Position numbers and translations under genes: made by a program. A stretch of 64,000 nt of DNA. Origin: Bhargavaea changchunensis (lineage in GTDB: Bacteria; Bacillota; Bacilli; Bacillales_A; Planococcaceae). Location: assembly GCF_042665595.1 (NCBI RefSeq), contig NZ_JBHTCT010000010.1, positions 1 through 64,000 on the forward strand. The letters run 5' to 3'. Of the stretch, positions 1 to 7,747 are shown in pieces (positions within the stretch are counted from its first letter, which is position 1; each line of letters starts with the position of its first letter). The notes beneath the pieces were generated by a model. The model was given only the letters and a program-made list of their open reading frames with translations. It was not told where the DNA came from and did not search any database.

Positions 1-117
1 GAGATTTCCCATAGCGCAAGCTGGTAAGATCCCTCGAAGATGACGAGGTGGATAGGTCCGGGGTGGAAGTGTGGCGACACATGGAGCTGACGGATACTAA
101 TCGATCGAGGACTTCTC
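1..117 (+). rRNA. 23S ribosomal RNA, 3' end only
   Basis: The first ~117 bases match the conserved 3' end of bacterial 23S rRNA, ending in the GAGCTGACGGATACTAATCG segment followed by ATCGAGGACTT. The rest of the gene lies upstream of the window. The exact mature end is set by analogy and may be off by a few bases. It heads an rRNA-tRNA operon that continues through 5S and the tRNA cluster to the terminator near 2091. Confidence 0.93.
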
Positions 118-258
118 CTCATGGCACTTGGAAAGACGGTTACACAAAACAATGTCTCGTTTATCCGGTTTTGAGCGAACAAACGCAAAATGTTTGCAAA
201 AATCGCTTGCATTTTCTACAGAATTTGATATAATAAATCTTGTCTTGTTCAAAACAAG

Positions 259-374
<116 letters not shown>

Positions 375-398
375 TTGCCACAAGCAAGATGATATTAT

Positions 399-473
399 TC
401 CGCAGTAGCTCAGTGGTAGAGCAATCGGCTGTTAACCGATCGGTCGTAGGTTCGAGTCCTACCTGCGGAGCCA
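399..473 (+). tRNA. tRNA-Asn (GTT)
   Basis: Cloverleaf with acceptor TCCGCAG/CTGCGGA, anticodon loop CTGTTAA giving GTT, T-loop GGTTCGAGTCC and encoded CCA. First tRNA of the cluster. Confidence 0.96.
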
Positions 474-478
474 TTAAT

Positions 479-569
479 GGAGAGCTGTCCGAGTGGCCGA
501 AGGAGCACGATTGGAAATCGTGTATACGCTAACCGTGTATCAAGGGTTCGAATCCCTTGCTCTCCGCCA
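479..569 (+). tRNA. tRNA-Ser (GGA)
   Basis: A 91-base class II tRNA with a long variable arm. Acceptor GGAGAGC/GCTCTCC, anticodon loop TTGGAAA giving GGA, CCA encoded. Confidence 0.95.
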
Positions 570-587
570 GTTTTATACTTTTAATGT

Positions 588-662
588 GGCCCCTTGGTCA
601 AGCGGTTAAGACACCGCCCTTTCACGGCGGTAACACGGGTTCGAATCCCGTAGGGGTCACCA
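588..662 (+). tRNA. tRNA-Glu (TTC)
   Basis: Acceptor GGCCCCT/AGGGGTC, anticodon stem CCGCC/GGCGG with loop giving TTC, CCA encoded at 660-662. Confidence 0.95.
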
Positions 663-668
663 CCATAT

Positions 669-744
669 GGAGGATTAGCTCAGCTGGGAGAGCATCTGCC
701 TTACAAGCAGAGGGTCGGCGGTTCGAACCCGTCATCCTCCACCA
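669..744 (+). tRNA. tRNA-Val (TAC)
   Basis: Acceptor GGAGGAT/ATCCTCC, anticodon loop CTTACAA giving TAC, T-arm GGTTCGAACC, CCA encoded. Confidence 0.95.
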
Positions 745-772
745 TAACTACAAAGATGTATATAATTATTGT

Positions 773-847
773 CGCGGAGTGGAGCAGTGGCAGCTCGTCG
801 GGCTCATAACCCGAAGGTCGCAGGTTCGAATCCCGCCTCCGCAACCA
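773..847 (+). tRNA. initiator tRNA-fMet (CAT), copy 1
   Basis: Starts CGCGGAG and ends CTCCGCA-ACCA, so the first base C faces A at position 72, the unpaired 1:72 mark of initiator tRNA. Three G-C pairs (GGG/CCC) flank the CTCATAA anticodon loop, also typical of initiator tRNA. A nearly identical complete copy lies at 1041-1115. Confidence 0.95.
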
Positions 848-850
848 ATT

Positions 851-863
851 GTACCGTGGTGTA
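851..863 (+). pseudogene. 5' fragment resembling tRNA-Asp
   Basis: GTACCGTGGTGTA resembles the first bases of the tRNA-Asp at 1118 (GGTCCCGTGGTGTA) and stands at the same place, just after an fMet gene. It then switches abruptly into the 65-bp repeat at 864. No D-loop, anticodon arm or T-arm follows. It could be a decayed tRNA-Asp copy or an assembly product of a tandem fMet-Asp array. Confidence 0.5.
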
Positions 864-928
864 AGCGAAGCGTAAGGTACCCAAGCACCATGTGCGCAGA
901 ATCATCAATGCAACATCTATATTATTAT
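864..928 (+). repeat. 65-bp repeat R1 inside the tRNA cluster
   Basis: This segment and 976-1040 are the same length and differ at about 10 of 65 positions. Both begin AGCGAAGCGTAAGGT and end TATATTATTAT directly before a CGCGGAGTGG fMet start. GTACC at 851-855 can pair with GGTAC at 876-880; the second copy uses GCACC (968-972) and GGTGC (988-992), a compensatory change. Confidence 0.75.
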
Positions 929-942
929 CGCGGAGTGGAGCA
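929..942 (+). pseudogene. 14-base 5' fragment of tRNA-fMet
   Basis: CGCGGAGTGGAGCA is identical to the first 14 bases of the complete fMet genes at 773 and 1041, then diverges into unrelated sequence (943-975) and repeat R2. The remainder of the tRNA is missing, so it cannot be functional as read. Confidence 0.6.
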
Positions 943-975
943 ACGAGCAGTACGAAGACTGCGAGTAGCACCGAC

Positions 976-1040
976 AGCGAAGCGTAAGGTGCCCAGGCAC
1001 TATATGCGTAGAAACACCAATGCATCAATTATATTATTAT
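976..1040 (+). repeat. 65-bp repeat R2 inside the tRNA cluster
   Basis: Second copy of the 65-bp segment at 864-928, placed directly upstream of the second complete fMet gene. Its potential GCACC/GGTGC stem replaces the GTACC/GGTAC stem of R1. Confidence 0.75.
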
Positions 1041-1115
1041 CGCGGAGTGGAGCAGTGGCAGCTCGTCGGGCTCATAACCCGAAGGTCGCAGGTTCGAATC
1101 CTGCCTCCGCAACCA
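1041..1115 (+). tRNA. initiator tRNA-fMet (CAT), copy 2
   Basis: Same 75-base gene as 773-847 with one difference in the T-arm (CCTGC in place of CCCGC). C1:A72 mismatch, CTCATAA anticodon loop, CCA encoded. Followed two bases later by a tRNA-Asp start, the normal neighbour. Confidence 0.95.
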
Positions 1116-1117
1116 AT

Positions 1118-1164
1118 GGTCCCGTGGTGTAGCGGTTAACATGCCTGCCTGTCACGCAGGAGAT
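1118..1164 (+). pseudogene. tRNA-Asp (GTC), truncated at an ambiguous base
   Basis: GGTCCCGTGGTGTAGCGGTT opens a normal tRNA-Asp; the anticodon stem-loop CTGCCTGTCACGCAG gives GTC. The gene stops at AGAT just before the N at 1165, and the sequence after N is ordinary spacer leading to tRNA-Phe. The T-arm, 3' acceptor strand and CCA are missing. The likely cause is lost sequence at the N rather than a real deletion. Confidence 0.75.
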
Positions 1165-1182
1165 NTACATAACTTTTTATAC

Positions 1183-1258
1183 GGCTTGGTAGCTCAGTCG
1201 GTAGAGCAAAGGACTGAAAATCCTTGTGTCGGCGGTTCGATTCCGTCCCAAGCCACCA
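1183..1258 (+). tRNA. tRNA-Phe (GAA)
   Basis: Acceptor GGCTTGG/CCAAGCC, anticodon loop CTGAAAA giving GAA, CCA encoded. Confidence 0.96.
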
Positions 1259-1261
1259 TGT

Positions 1262-1337
<76 letters not shown>

Positions 1338-1342
1338 CCCAT

Positions 1343-1426
1343 GGAGGGGTAGCGAAGTGGCTAAACGCGGCGGACTGTAAATCCGCTCCTTCGGGTTCGG
1401 CAGTTCGAATCTGCCCCCCTCCACCA
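1343..1426 (+). tRNA. tRNA-Tyr (GTA)
   Basis: An 84-base class II tRNA with a long variable arm (GCTCCTTCGGGTTC). Acceptor GGAGGGG/CCCCTCC, anticodon loop CTGTAAA giving GTA, CCA encoded. Confidence 0.95.
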
Positions 1427-1431
1427 TACAT

Positions 1432-1505
1432 AGGGGCATAGTTTAACGGTAAAACAGAGGTCTCCAAAACCTCCGTTGTGGGTTCGATTCCTACTGCCCC
1501 TGCCA
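1432..1505 (+). tRNA. tRNA-Trp (CCA)
   Basis: Acceptor AGGGGCA/TGCCCCT, anticodon loop CTCCAAA giving CCA, 3' CCA encoded. Confidence 0.95.
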
Positions 1506-1517
1506 TTATTGACTTAT

Positions 1518-1594
1518 GGCGATTGTGGCGAAGTGGTTAACGCATCGGATTGTGGTTCCGACATTCGTGGGTTCGATTCCCATCAGTCGCCCCA
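1518..1594 (+). tRNA. tRNA-His (GTG), copy 1
   Basis: Anticodon loop TTGTGGT gives GTG. The start includes the encoded G(-1) that pairs with C73, the identity mark of tRNA-His. Acceptor GCGATTG/CAGTCGC. A second copy follows at 1642 with paired differences. Confidence 0.94.
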
Positions 1595-1641
1595 TTTATC
1601 GTGAACCTCAAGGTCACCGGGGTCAATCAATTTTATACTGT

Positions 1642-1718
1642 GGCGGTTGTGGCGAAGTGGTTAACGCACCGGATTGTGGTTCCGGCATTCGTGGGTTCGA
1701 TTCCCATCAGCCGCCCCA
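1642..1718 (+). tRNA. tRNA-His (GTG), copy 2
   Basis: Differs from copy 1 at two base pairs that change together: acceptor A-T becomes G-C (GCGGTTG/CAGCCGC) and the anticodon stem T-A becomes C-G (CCGGA/TCCGG). Both copies therefore look functional. CCA encoded. Confidence 0.94.
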
Positions 1719-1719
1719 T

Positions 1720-1791
1720 TGGGGTATAGCCAAGCGGTAAGGCAACGGACTTTGACTCCGTCATTCGTTGGTTCGAATCCAGCTACCCCAG
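1720..1791 (+). tRNA. tRNA-Gln (TTG), CCA not encoded
   Basis: Acceptor TGGGGTA/TACCCCA with discriminator G, anticodon loop CTTTGAC giving TTG. The gene is followed directly by a T-run, so the 3' CCA must be added after transcription. This is unlike most tRNAs in the cluster. Confidence 0.94.
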
Positions 1792-1797
1792 TTTTTT

Positions 1798-1873
1798 GCG
1801 GAAGTAGTTCAGTGGCTAGAATACCACCTTGCCAAGGTGGGGGTCGCGGGTTCGAATCCCGTCTTCCGCTCCA
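1798..1873 (+). tRNA. tRNA-Gly (GCC)
   Basis: Acceptor GCGGAAG/CTTCCGC, anticodon loop TTGCCAA giving GCC, CCA encoded. Confidence 0.96.
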
Positions 1874-1883
1874 TTTTTTATAC

Positions 1884-1957
1884 GGCGGCATAGCCAAGCG
1901 GTAAGGCAAGGGACTGCAACTCCCTTATCACCGGTTCGATTCCGGTTGCCGCCTCCA
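1884..1957 (+). tRNA. tRNA-Cys (GCA)
   Basis: Acceptor GGCGGCA/TGCCGCC, anticodon loop CTGCAAC giving GCA, CCA encoded. Confidence 0.96.
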
Positions 1958-1987
1958 TTTTTTTATTTCTGCATGATTTTAAATCAT

Positions 1988-2072
1988 GCCGGTGTGGCGG
2001 AATTGGCAGACGCGCACGACTCAAAATCGTGTTCCTTACGGAGTGTCGGTTCGATCCCGACCACCGGTACCA
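1988..2072 (+). tRNA. tRNA-Leu (CAA)
   Basis: Class II tRNA with a long variable arm. Acceptor GCCGGTG/CACCGGT, anticodon stem CACGA/TCGTG around loop CTCAAAA, giving CAA. CCA encoded. Last tRNA of the operon. Confidence 0.94.
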
Positions 2073-2090
2073 ACGAATATACTTATGACG

Positions 2091-2119
2091 CGATGCCTAC
2101 TCCCGTAGGCATCGTTTTT
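2091..2119 (+). terminator. terminator of the rRNA-tRNA operon
   Basis: Perfect 10-bp stem CGATGCCTAC/GTAGGCATCG (2091-2100 and 2105-2114), TCCC loop, then TTTTTC. It lies 18 bases after tRNA-Leu. Confidence 0.92.
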
Positions 2120-2173
2120 CTATGGGTTACATCAACTTATCTGACTAACCTGTTCCTCATGGACATTCAAACA

Positions 2174-2216
2174 AAACCGCTTTCCCTCCATACAAAAGGG
2201 AAAGCGGTTTTTTCAT
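2174..2216. terminator. bidirectional terminator
   Basis: Stem AAACCGCTTTCC/GGAAAGCGGTTT (2174-2185 and 2199-2210) followed by TTTTTT on the plus strand and AAAA before it. It can serve both the tRNA operon and the minus-strand gene ending at 2233. Confidence 0.85.
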
Positions 2217-2232
2217 CTTTCTTCGCTTTGAA

Positions 2233-2796
2233 TTAGTGCCATTTATCTGTTTGGCTCTTTTCTTTTCTCTTTTCTTCAAACCAGCCGAATGCCACTTCGG
2301 CCTGTACGATTCCATTATCGGGTGCAACCAGAACAATCACAAACGAGCCGTTGGGCGGAAAGATGAACTTTCCGTCTTCATCGCTGGCCAACGTACTATT
2401 TGGAGGAACGATTCTTCTGAATGCCATAACCCCCTTTTTAGGAATCCCTCGAATTCCTTCAGCGTAAGCAATCTTCACTTCTGGCTGGGGAAGCGGGAAA
2501 AGCGCTGTATTTGCAGACGTGACGTTTCTTGAGATCTTCGGCTCTCCAAAGGGAAGTGGATTAAACCAAATTTCCGCCTCAACGGGCACATCGGAATGAT
2601 TGGTGATGGTGAATGCATTTACAAAGAGATTGACATCGGATTTAAGGGGGTTGATCAATCCTCCCCACGCATTTTTTCCTTTTCCAACATGGATCCGCTC
2701 TGTTTGGCCCACGAAATAACGGCCCTGCAACGATTGGTATAAGGGATTCGGGATGTTCACCGTTTTACTGAATGGTCCGTGATCAGACATTTTCAT
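2233..2796 (-). CDS. DUF6143-like conserved protein
   Basis: 187 residues with no signal peptide or membrane segment. It looks like a compact beta-rich protein: alternating hydrophobic strands, many N and P turns, and an NPLYQSLQGRYFVGQTE opening. The family assignment (DUF6143, known from Bacillaceae) comes from recalled resemblance of the NPLYQSLQG..FVGQTE and GGLINP segments and is tentative; function is unknown. The ATG at 2796 follows GAGGAGGAATTTCTG, an excellent ribosome binding site. The gene stands alone between a bidirectional terminator and a long intergenic region. Confidence 0.8.
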   Translation of the reverse strand: MKMSDHGPFSKTVNIPNPLYQSLQGRYFVGQTERIHVGKGKNAWGGLINPLKSDVNLFVNAFTITNHSDVPVEAEIWFNPLPFGEPKISRNVTSANTALFPLPQPEVKIAYAEGIRGIPKKGVMAFRRIVPPNSTLASDEDGKFIFPPNGSFVIVLVAPDNGIVQAEVAFGWFEEKRKEKSQTDKWH

Positions 2797-3228
2797 CAGA
2801 AATTCCTCCTCGTAAAAGGATATGAAGAATAAACGGAGGGGGATGGACGAGTGTCTTTATGTTGAAAAGAACAAGAATCCGCTGCGGCTGATATGCCCAC
2901 CGGACGATTTGGCGTAAACAAGGTCCAAGGGGTTGTGCAAGAGAAGGGGAAGCAAAGGGAGTCGGGCACACACGTGGTGGGTCCTCGTGTGGGGCTGCAG
3001 TAAGCCGCCAGAGCCCTTTTCATTGGAAAGGATCAGGTTTATGTGTCTTGTCCTATCAACCTTGATCTGGAAGGCAGATGAGTATTAGAATTCATTTAAT
3101 AATAATGCACTGACTTTGATAAAGAATGAAATCAAAGTTGAGAACTGATTTAATCATGGATGCATGATCTCGTGGAATTTTCGGGCTGAACAGCTGCGCC
3201 CGTTTTCCAACATATCCTTCTGACATAT
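2797..3228. other. intergenic region without a supported gene
   Basis: About 430 bases between the DUF6143-like gene and the ddh terminator. It must hold the promoter of the DUF6143-like gene, but no convincing -35/-10 pair was found. A 31-codon plus-strand frame (ATG at 2822, stop at 2915-2917) has purine-rich sequence before it but poor spacing, so it is not called. Confidence 0.5.
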
Positions 3229-3230
3229 GA

Positions 3231-3266
3231 AAAGGCAACTCACCTTTAGCAGGGAGTTGCCTTTTT
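3231..3266. terminator. terminator after ddh
   Basis: Stem AAAGGCAACTC/GAGTTGCCTTT (3231-3241 and 3254-3264) with T-runs in both directions, four bases past the ddh stop. Confidence 0.88.
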
Positions 3267-3270
3267 CTCA

Positions 3271-4257
3271 TTATAGATAGTCTTTCCGCAGTTCTTCAGG
3301 AGAGCGGGGGGAAATGTAACCCGGTGCCACGTCGTAGACGGTTTTGGCACCATATTGCTTTTCCTGGTTCATCCAGTGTGCGGCCCGTGCGTAGGCGACG
3401 AGGACGCTTGCCGTGAATTCCGGGTTGCTGTCGAGTTTCAGGGAGAACTCAAAGATTTGTTTGTTGCCGTCTCCGGTGTTGCCGCCACGGATGACGAAAC
3501 CGCCGTGAGGGGCCTTGGAGTGGTCACGCTTGAGTTCTTCTTCGGTGATGAAGTTCACTTCCGTGTCATAGTCAGCAAAGTAGTTTGGCATCGTCTTGAT
3601 CTCGTTTTCGATCGCTGCCTGATCCGCCCCTTCTTCAGGCACGATGTAGCAGACGCGGCGGTGCTTTTCTGATGTGGAGAGTTCCGGGTTTTCACCGCTG
3701 CGTACTTTTTCCATCGCTGCATCGGCAGGGATGGTGTACTGCACGCCGTTTTTGACACCGCTGACACGGCGCACCGCATCGGAGTGGCCCTGGCTGAGGC
3801 CCTTGCCCCAGAATGTGTAGTTTTCCCCGTTAGGCAGGATGGCATCGGCCATGACGCGGTTGATGGAAAAGAGACCCGGGTCCCAGCCGACAGAAATGAT
3901 GGCAGTGGTGTTATTCTTCGCCGCCACCTCATGGACGGATTTGTAGAACTCGGGGATCTTCGCGTGAGTATCAAAGCTGTCGACTGTATTGAACATGCTT
4001 GCAAAATGCGGAGTCTGTTCCGGCAGGTCATGGGCGGAGCCGCCGCACAGGAGCATGACATCAATTTTGTCCTTATAGTCGGCTGCCTCTGAAATATGGG
4101 CGACGTTAATGGACGAATCGTCCAGATTCAGGGATTCCGGCTCTCTTCTCGTGAAGATGGCAACGAGTTCAAGGTCAGTTGTCTGCCGGATGGCTGCCAC
4201 TGCACCTTTACCGAGATTTCCGTACCCGACGATGCCGATTCTGATTTTCGATTCCAT
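3271..4257 (-). CDS. ddh: meso-diaminopimelate D-dehydrogenase
   Basis: 328 residues, the usual length for Ddh (about 326). The enzyme makes meso-2,6-diaminopimelate directly from tetrahydrodipicolinate, ammonia and NADPH, a shortcut in lysine and cell-wall precursor synthesis. The N-terminus has the dinucleotide-binding IGIVGYGNLGKGA motif (residues ~6-18). Further segments such as GGSAHDLPEQ, VGWDPGLFS and GKGLSQGHSDA (the last two roughly residues 145-175) are typical of the family. The start is placed at 4257 because GGGAG sits 8 bases upstream; the in-frame ATG at 4272 has no ribosome binding site. Single-gene unit with its own terminator. Confidence 0.93.
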   Translation of the reverse strand: MESKIRIGIVGYGNLGKGAVAAIRQTTDLELVAIFTRREPESLNLDDSSINVAHISEAADYKDKIDVMLLCGGSAHDLPEQTPHFASMFNTVDSFDTHAKIPEFYKSVHEVAAKNNTTAIISVGWDPGLFSINRVMADAILPNGENYTFWGKGLSQGHSDAVRRVSGVKNGVQYTIPADAAMEKVRSGENPELSTSEKHRRVCYIVPEEGADQAAIENEIKTMPNYFADYDTEVNFITEEELKRDHSKAPHGGFVIRGGNTGDGNKQIFEFSLKLDSNPEFTASVLVAYARAAHWMNQEKQYGAKTVYDVAPGYISPRSPEELRKDYL

Positions 4258-4384
4258 ACTCTCATCTCCCATTATCTAGTTGATTATTCTTGCCGATTGC
4301 CCAAAAATCCATTGTGTGAAGCTTCTCGAAATTTCGGGTTTTTACATTATAACATTAGTACTGCGCAGTGATAAATAATGAATC

Positions 4385-5500
4385 TTACTGTTCCAGGATG
4401 GCGAGGAACAAGTCGGTTCCGGTTTCGATCAGTTCGTCGCGGAAATCGTATTCGGCGGTGTGGATGTGAGGATGTTCTTCACCATTTCCGATGATGCAAT
4501 AGGCCGCTTTGGTCAGCTTCGCCAGATGGCCAAAGTCTTCTGACCCTCTGAAGGCCTCCTTCATTTCAAAGCCTTTGAGGCCTGCCGACTTTACAGCTGC
4601 ACGGACCTTGTCTGCCGTTTCCTTGTCATTGGCCGTTTCGGGGAATTCATCGTTATACTCGAAACGGATTCGAAGGCCATATTGATCCGCCTGGGCTGCC
4701 GAATAATGCTCGAGCTTCTTTTGAAGCAGGTTCAGTTCATCCTCGTACAGCGCACGGATTGTCAGGCGGAGAAGCCCTTTGGATGCGGAAATGCCGAACG
4801 CTTTCTCCCCGGCATCAATCTGGACGACGGTGCACAGGACAAGGCCCTGATAGCCTGCCGGGTCGGTGACCTCAGGAATGGCCCGGATGATCGAAGCAAG
4901 CGCGAACGCAGGATTGATGCCGTCTTCTGGCTGGCTGGCATGGGCAGGAAGCCCTTCGAGATGGATGGTCATGCCCTTGGAGGCGCAGAACATCGTCCCA
5001 TCACGGATTCCGACGGCCTGGAAGGGGAACCCGCTCATATTGTGGTAGGCATAGAATTCGTCGATTTGTTCATCCTCAATGAGGCTGACGCATTGTATGG
5101 CACCTTCCCCGGTCTCTTCGGCCGGCTGGAACAGGAAGAAAACATTCACGTCCGGCTTTTGCTGATCCACTTCCAGTGCAACACCGGCGAGTGTTGCAGA
5201 GTGGCCGTCATGGCCGCATTTATGTGCCTTGCCGGGGAATTTGGAGCCCCAGGGGAGATCGATGGTCTCATCAATCGGCAGAGCATCAAAATCGGCGCGG
5301 AATGCGATGTTCCGGCGGTTTTTGCCCGCTCGGTGGGCCGCGTAAAACCAGCTTCCCCTGTCGGCAATTTCAAGATTAGTGTGCGCTTTGAGGAATTCAA
5401 TCAGCCTGGACTTAGTCCATGTCTCTTCATTGGAAAGCTCAGGATGCCGGTGCAGCTCATGCCGAAGGCCGACCGCCAGTTCGAAATTCTCCTTTTTCAT
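4385..5500 (-). CDS. M20 family amidohydrolase (amino-acid N-deacylase type)
   Basis: 371 residues, peptidase family M20D: cytosolic zinc hydrolases that remove acyl groups from amino acids or peptides. Seen: RADFDALP (68-75), CGHDGHSA (95-102) and QPAEE (125-129), which supply metal ligands and the catalytic glutamate, then GSEDFG near residue 325 and an HTAEYDF segment near the end. The insert domain starts around residue 170. Members include N-acetyldiaminopimelate deacetylase, hippurate hydrolase and aminoacylases; lying next to ddh hints at diaminopimelate metabolism, but ddh makes a deacetylase unnecessary, so the substrate is open. The ATG follows AAAAGGAGAATTTCG-type purine-rich sequence poorly, so the start is moderately sure. 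Confidence 0.88.
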   Translation of the reverse strand: MKKENFELAVGLRHELHRHPELSNEETWTKSRLIEFLKAHTNLEIADRGSWFYAAHRAGKNRRNIAFRADFDALPIDETIDLPWGSKFPGKAHKCGHDGHSATLAGVALEVDQQKPDVNVFFLFQPAEETGEGAIQCVSLIEDEQIDEFYAYHNMSGFPFQAVGIRDGTMFCASKGMTIHLEGLPAHASQPEDGINPAFALASIIRAIPEVTDPAGYQGLVLCTVVQIDAGEKAFGISASKGLLRLTIRALYEDELNLLQKKLEHYSAAQADQYGLRIRFEYNDEFPETANDKETADKVRAAVKSAGLKGFEMKEAFRGSEDFGHLAKLTKAAYCIIGNGEEHPHIHTAEYDFRDELIETGTDLFLAILEQ

Positions 5501-5767
5501 GAGTTCGATGCTCCTATTCTGTCTTCGAGACTGAAAATTAACTCTGCCAGAATAGTATAACAGGGATGTGGGAAATAGGATGATAAAGAAGATAGATGAA
5601 CATTACGACAACGGTCAACAAGCTGAAACATTGAAGGAAATTGACCTTTATTGATATTATATTGTCAGAAGGATGGAATCAATCAGTCATGTTAATAGTG
5701 CCAGCCGGATTGCGAGGTTTAACCTTTATGGAATTGGGGTAGAGACTTGTGAAGGCAGGTGGTATGA

Positions 5768-5887
5768 ATGACACGTCAATGGAATTTTATTATCGGGAAT
5801 AAATTGATTACCGTTTTTGACCGATATGAGGAACAGGCTGAGCAGAAAGCAAAGCGGCTTTATGAAGAACTCAAGAAAACAGCCTGA
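5768..5887 (+). CDS. small basic protein, 39 residues
   Basis: Encodes a 39-residue protein starting MTRQWNFIIGNK and ending in a KRLYEELKKTA helix. The N-terminal half looks like a beta hairpin and the C-terminal half a charged amphipathic helix. AGGTGG lies 5 bases before the ATG, and a strong terminator starts 12 bases after the stop, so the unit looks like a real small gene. An overlapping ATG at 5764 gives only 12 codons. No family was recognised. Confidence 0.5.
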   Translation: MTRQWNFIIGNKLITVFDRYEEQAEQKAKRLYEELKKTA

Positions 5888-5898
5888 TCCACGACAGT

Positions 5899-5927
5899 CC
5901 ATCCATCACTGGATGGGGTTTTTTTAT
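5899..5927 (+). terminator. terminator after small ORF
   Basis: CCATCC/GGATGG stem with loop ATCACT, followed by GGTTTTTTTATTTT. Confidence 0.8.
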
Positions 5928-6060
5928 TTTATGGAAATGGATATCCCTATCAAGTAAATCCGGGACGGCAAATCAGTTTAGATTACAACATGGATTCTGT
6001 CTTACATAACCATGGGGTCTGAAATTCAACATGCCCCCAAAAATGAATGTGCAGGTGGAA

Positions 6061-7657
6061 ATGATGGATGCTTTTTCAGTTGCGGTATTTGTGTTCATTG
6101 TCGGCGGAATTTGGCTATATGCATATAAAAGAAGCCGGTCCGTAGATAACAACAGCGGGGAAGGCTTCTTTTTAGGTGGCCGTAGCCTGACGGGGCTGAC
6201 GATTGCCGGGACGATTATCATGACCAATTTGTCTACGGAACAGATCGTCGGTCAAAACGGCCAAAGTTTCGCCGGAGGGATGCAGGTTATGGCCTGGGAA
6301 GTGACTTCAGCGTTCGCGTGTGTAGTCCTGGCCCTGGTCTTTCTGCCAAAGTACTTTAAGTATGGGGTGGATACGGTCTCGGATTTTGTGGAGATCCGGT
6401 ATGACACGACAACGAAGCGGATCGTTTCATTGTTGTTCATCGTAACGTACATGACCTCGTTTCTGCCGGTTGTCCTTTATTCAGGTGCACTCGTCTTTAA
6501 TAAGATTTTCCATATCGATACGGCATTCGGACTGGATCCCCTTGTTGCCATTGCATTGATTGCGGCGTTTATCGGCATCATCGGACTCGCTTACCTGATG
6601 CTCGGGGGGGCTTTCACTCAGTGCGTACAGCGATACTCTTTATGGAATCGGTTTATTTGCGGGCGGCATCGCGATTCTCGTCCTCGGCCTGTCCGCGCTT
6701 GGTCATGGAAATCCGATGGAAGGTTTGTCCACTGTGAAGGAACAGTCACCGGAGATGCTGAACGCCATTGGGGCGGCTGATTCGGAACTTGTCCCGTGGC
6801 CGACGCTGTTTACGGGGATGCTCTTCAACAACCTGTTCTTTTGGTGTGCGAACCAGATGATCGTCCAGAAGACTCTTGCCGGAAGGAGCCTGAAGGAAGG
6901 GCAGAAGGGGGCCCTTTATGTTGGATTCTTCAAGGTTTTCGGGGCCCTTTTCCTTGTCCTCCCGGGTATAGTTGCCTTTAATCTGTACGGCGACAGTATC
7001 TCAAATCCGGACAATGCCTATCCGACGCTGGTTTCGGACGTGTTGCCGGAATGGGCATACGGGATTTTCGCAGCGGTCATTTTCGGCGCCATCCTCAGTT
7101 CGTTCGTAGGATCGCTGAATGCTACGGCGACACTGTTCACGCTAGACTTTTATAAACCGATTTTCAAGCGTGATGCAACGGATCGTCAAGTGGCCAGAGC
7201 AGGAAAACTCGTGACTGTCATCGGCGGTCTGGTAGCGGTTGTGATTGCGCCGCTTATTTCCTTTGCCCCGGCCGGCCTGTATGCTGTTGTTCAGGAGTTC
7301 AACGGGATTTATAGCATGCCGATGCTGGCCATCCTCCTGTTCGGCTTCTATTCAAAAACAGTGACGCCGTTTGCGGCGAAGGCGACATTTGCATTTCATA
7401 TTGTGGCTTACCTGCTGTCCAAAGTGTTTCTCGACATTCACTACCTCTATGTGTTTGGTGCCCTGTTCTTCTTGGACTGTCTGCTGCTATGGATCATCGC
7501 AAGAGTGAAGCCTTTAGAACAATCATTCCAGTTTGAGGAGAGACAAAACAAAGTCGACCTGACACCTTGGAAGCATAGAAAGGGTGTGGCTGCACTCGTT
7601 ATCATCACGATGATCGGCATGTACCTCATCTTCTCACCTCTCGGCATCGCTTCATAA
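6061..7657 (+). pseudogene. sodium:solute symporter (SSS family), one-base frameshift
   Basis: Two overlapping frames together encode one SSS-family permease of about 530 residues with some 13-14 membrane helices. The first frame (6061 onward) has FFLGGRSLTGLTIAGTII and LSTEQIVGQNGQSF, typical of SSS proteins that import sugars or other solutes with sodium; the resemblance is to the YidK-type branch. It runs normally to YLMLGG and then degenerates. The continuation (LSLSAYSDTLYGIGLFAGG, then SALGHGNPMEGL and MLFNNLFFWCANQM) is in another frame that follows if the seven-G run at 6604-6610 had six Gs. The start at 6061 or 6064 follows AGGTGG. The break may be a sequencing error, a true mutation, or slippage. 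Confidence 0.85.
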
Positions 7658-7747
7658 CCATCCGCCAATAGAGAGTTCCTGCTCGAAATAAAGAGTGGCG
7701 AAGGAGTATGATATTGATGCAAGGAACCAGAGTAGGAGGGATGAAAC

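Noticed and set aside
557..1132. 191-codon frame across the tRNA genes
   Set aside because: It translates tRNA sequence and gives arginine- and serine-rich shadow protein.
2822..2917. 31-codon plus-strand frame upstream of the DUF6143-like gene
   Set aside because: Purine-rich sequence is too close to the ATG and no terminator or promoter supports it.
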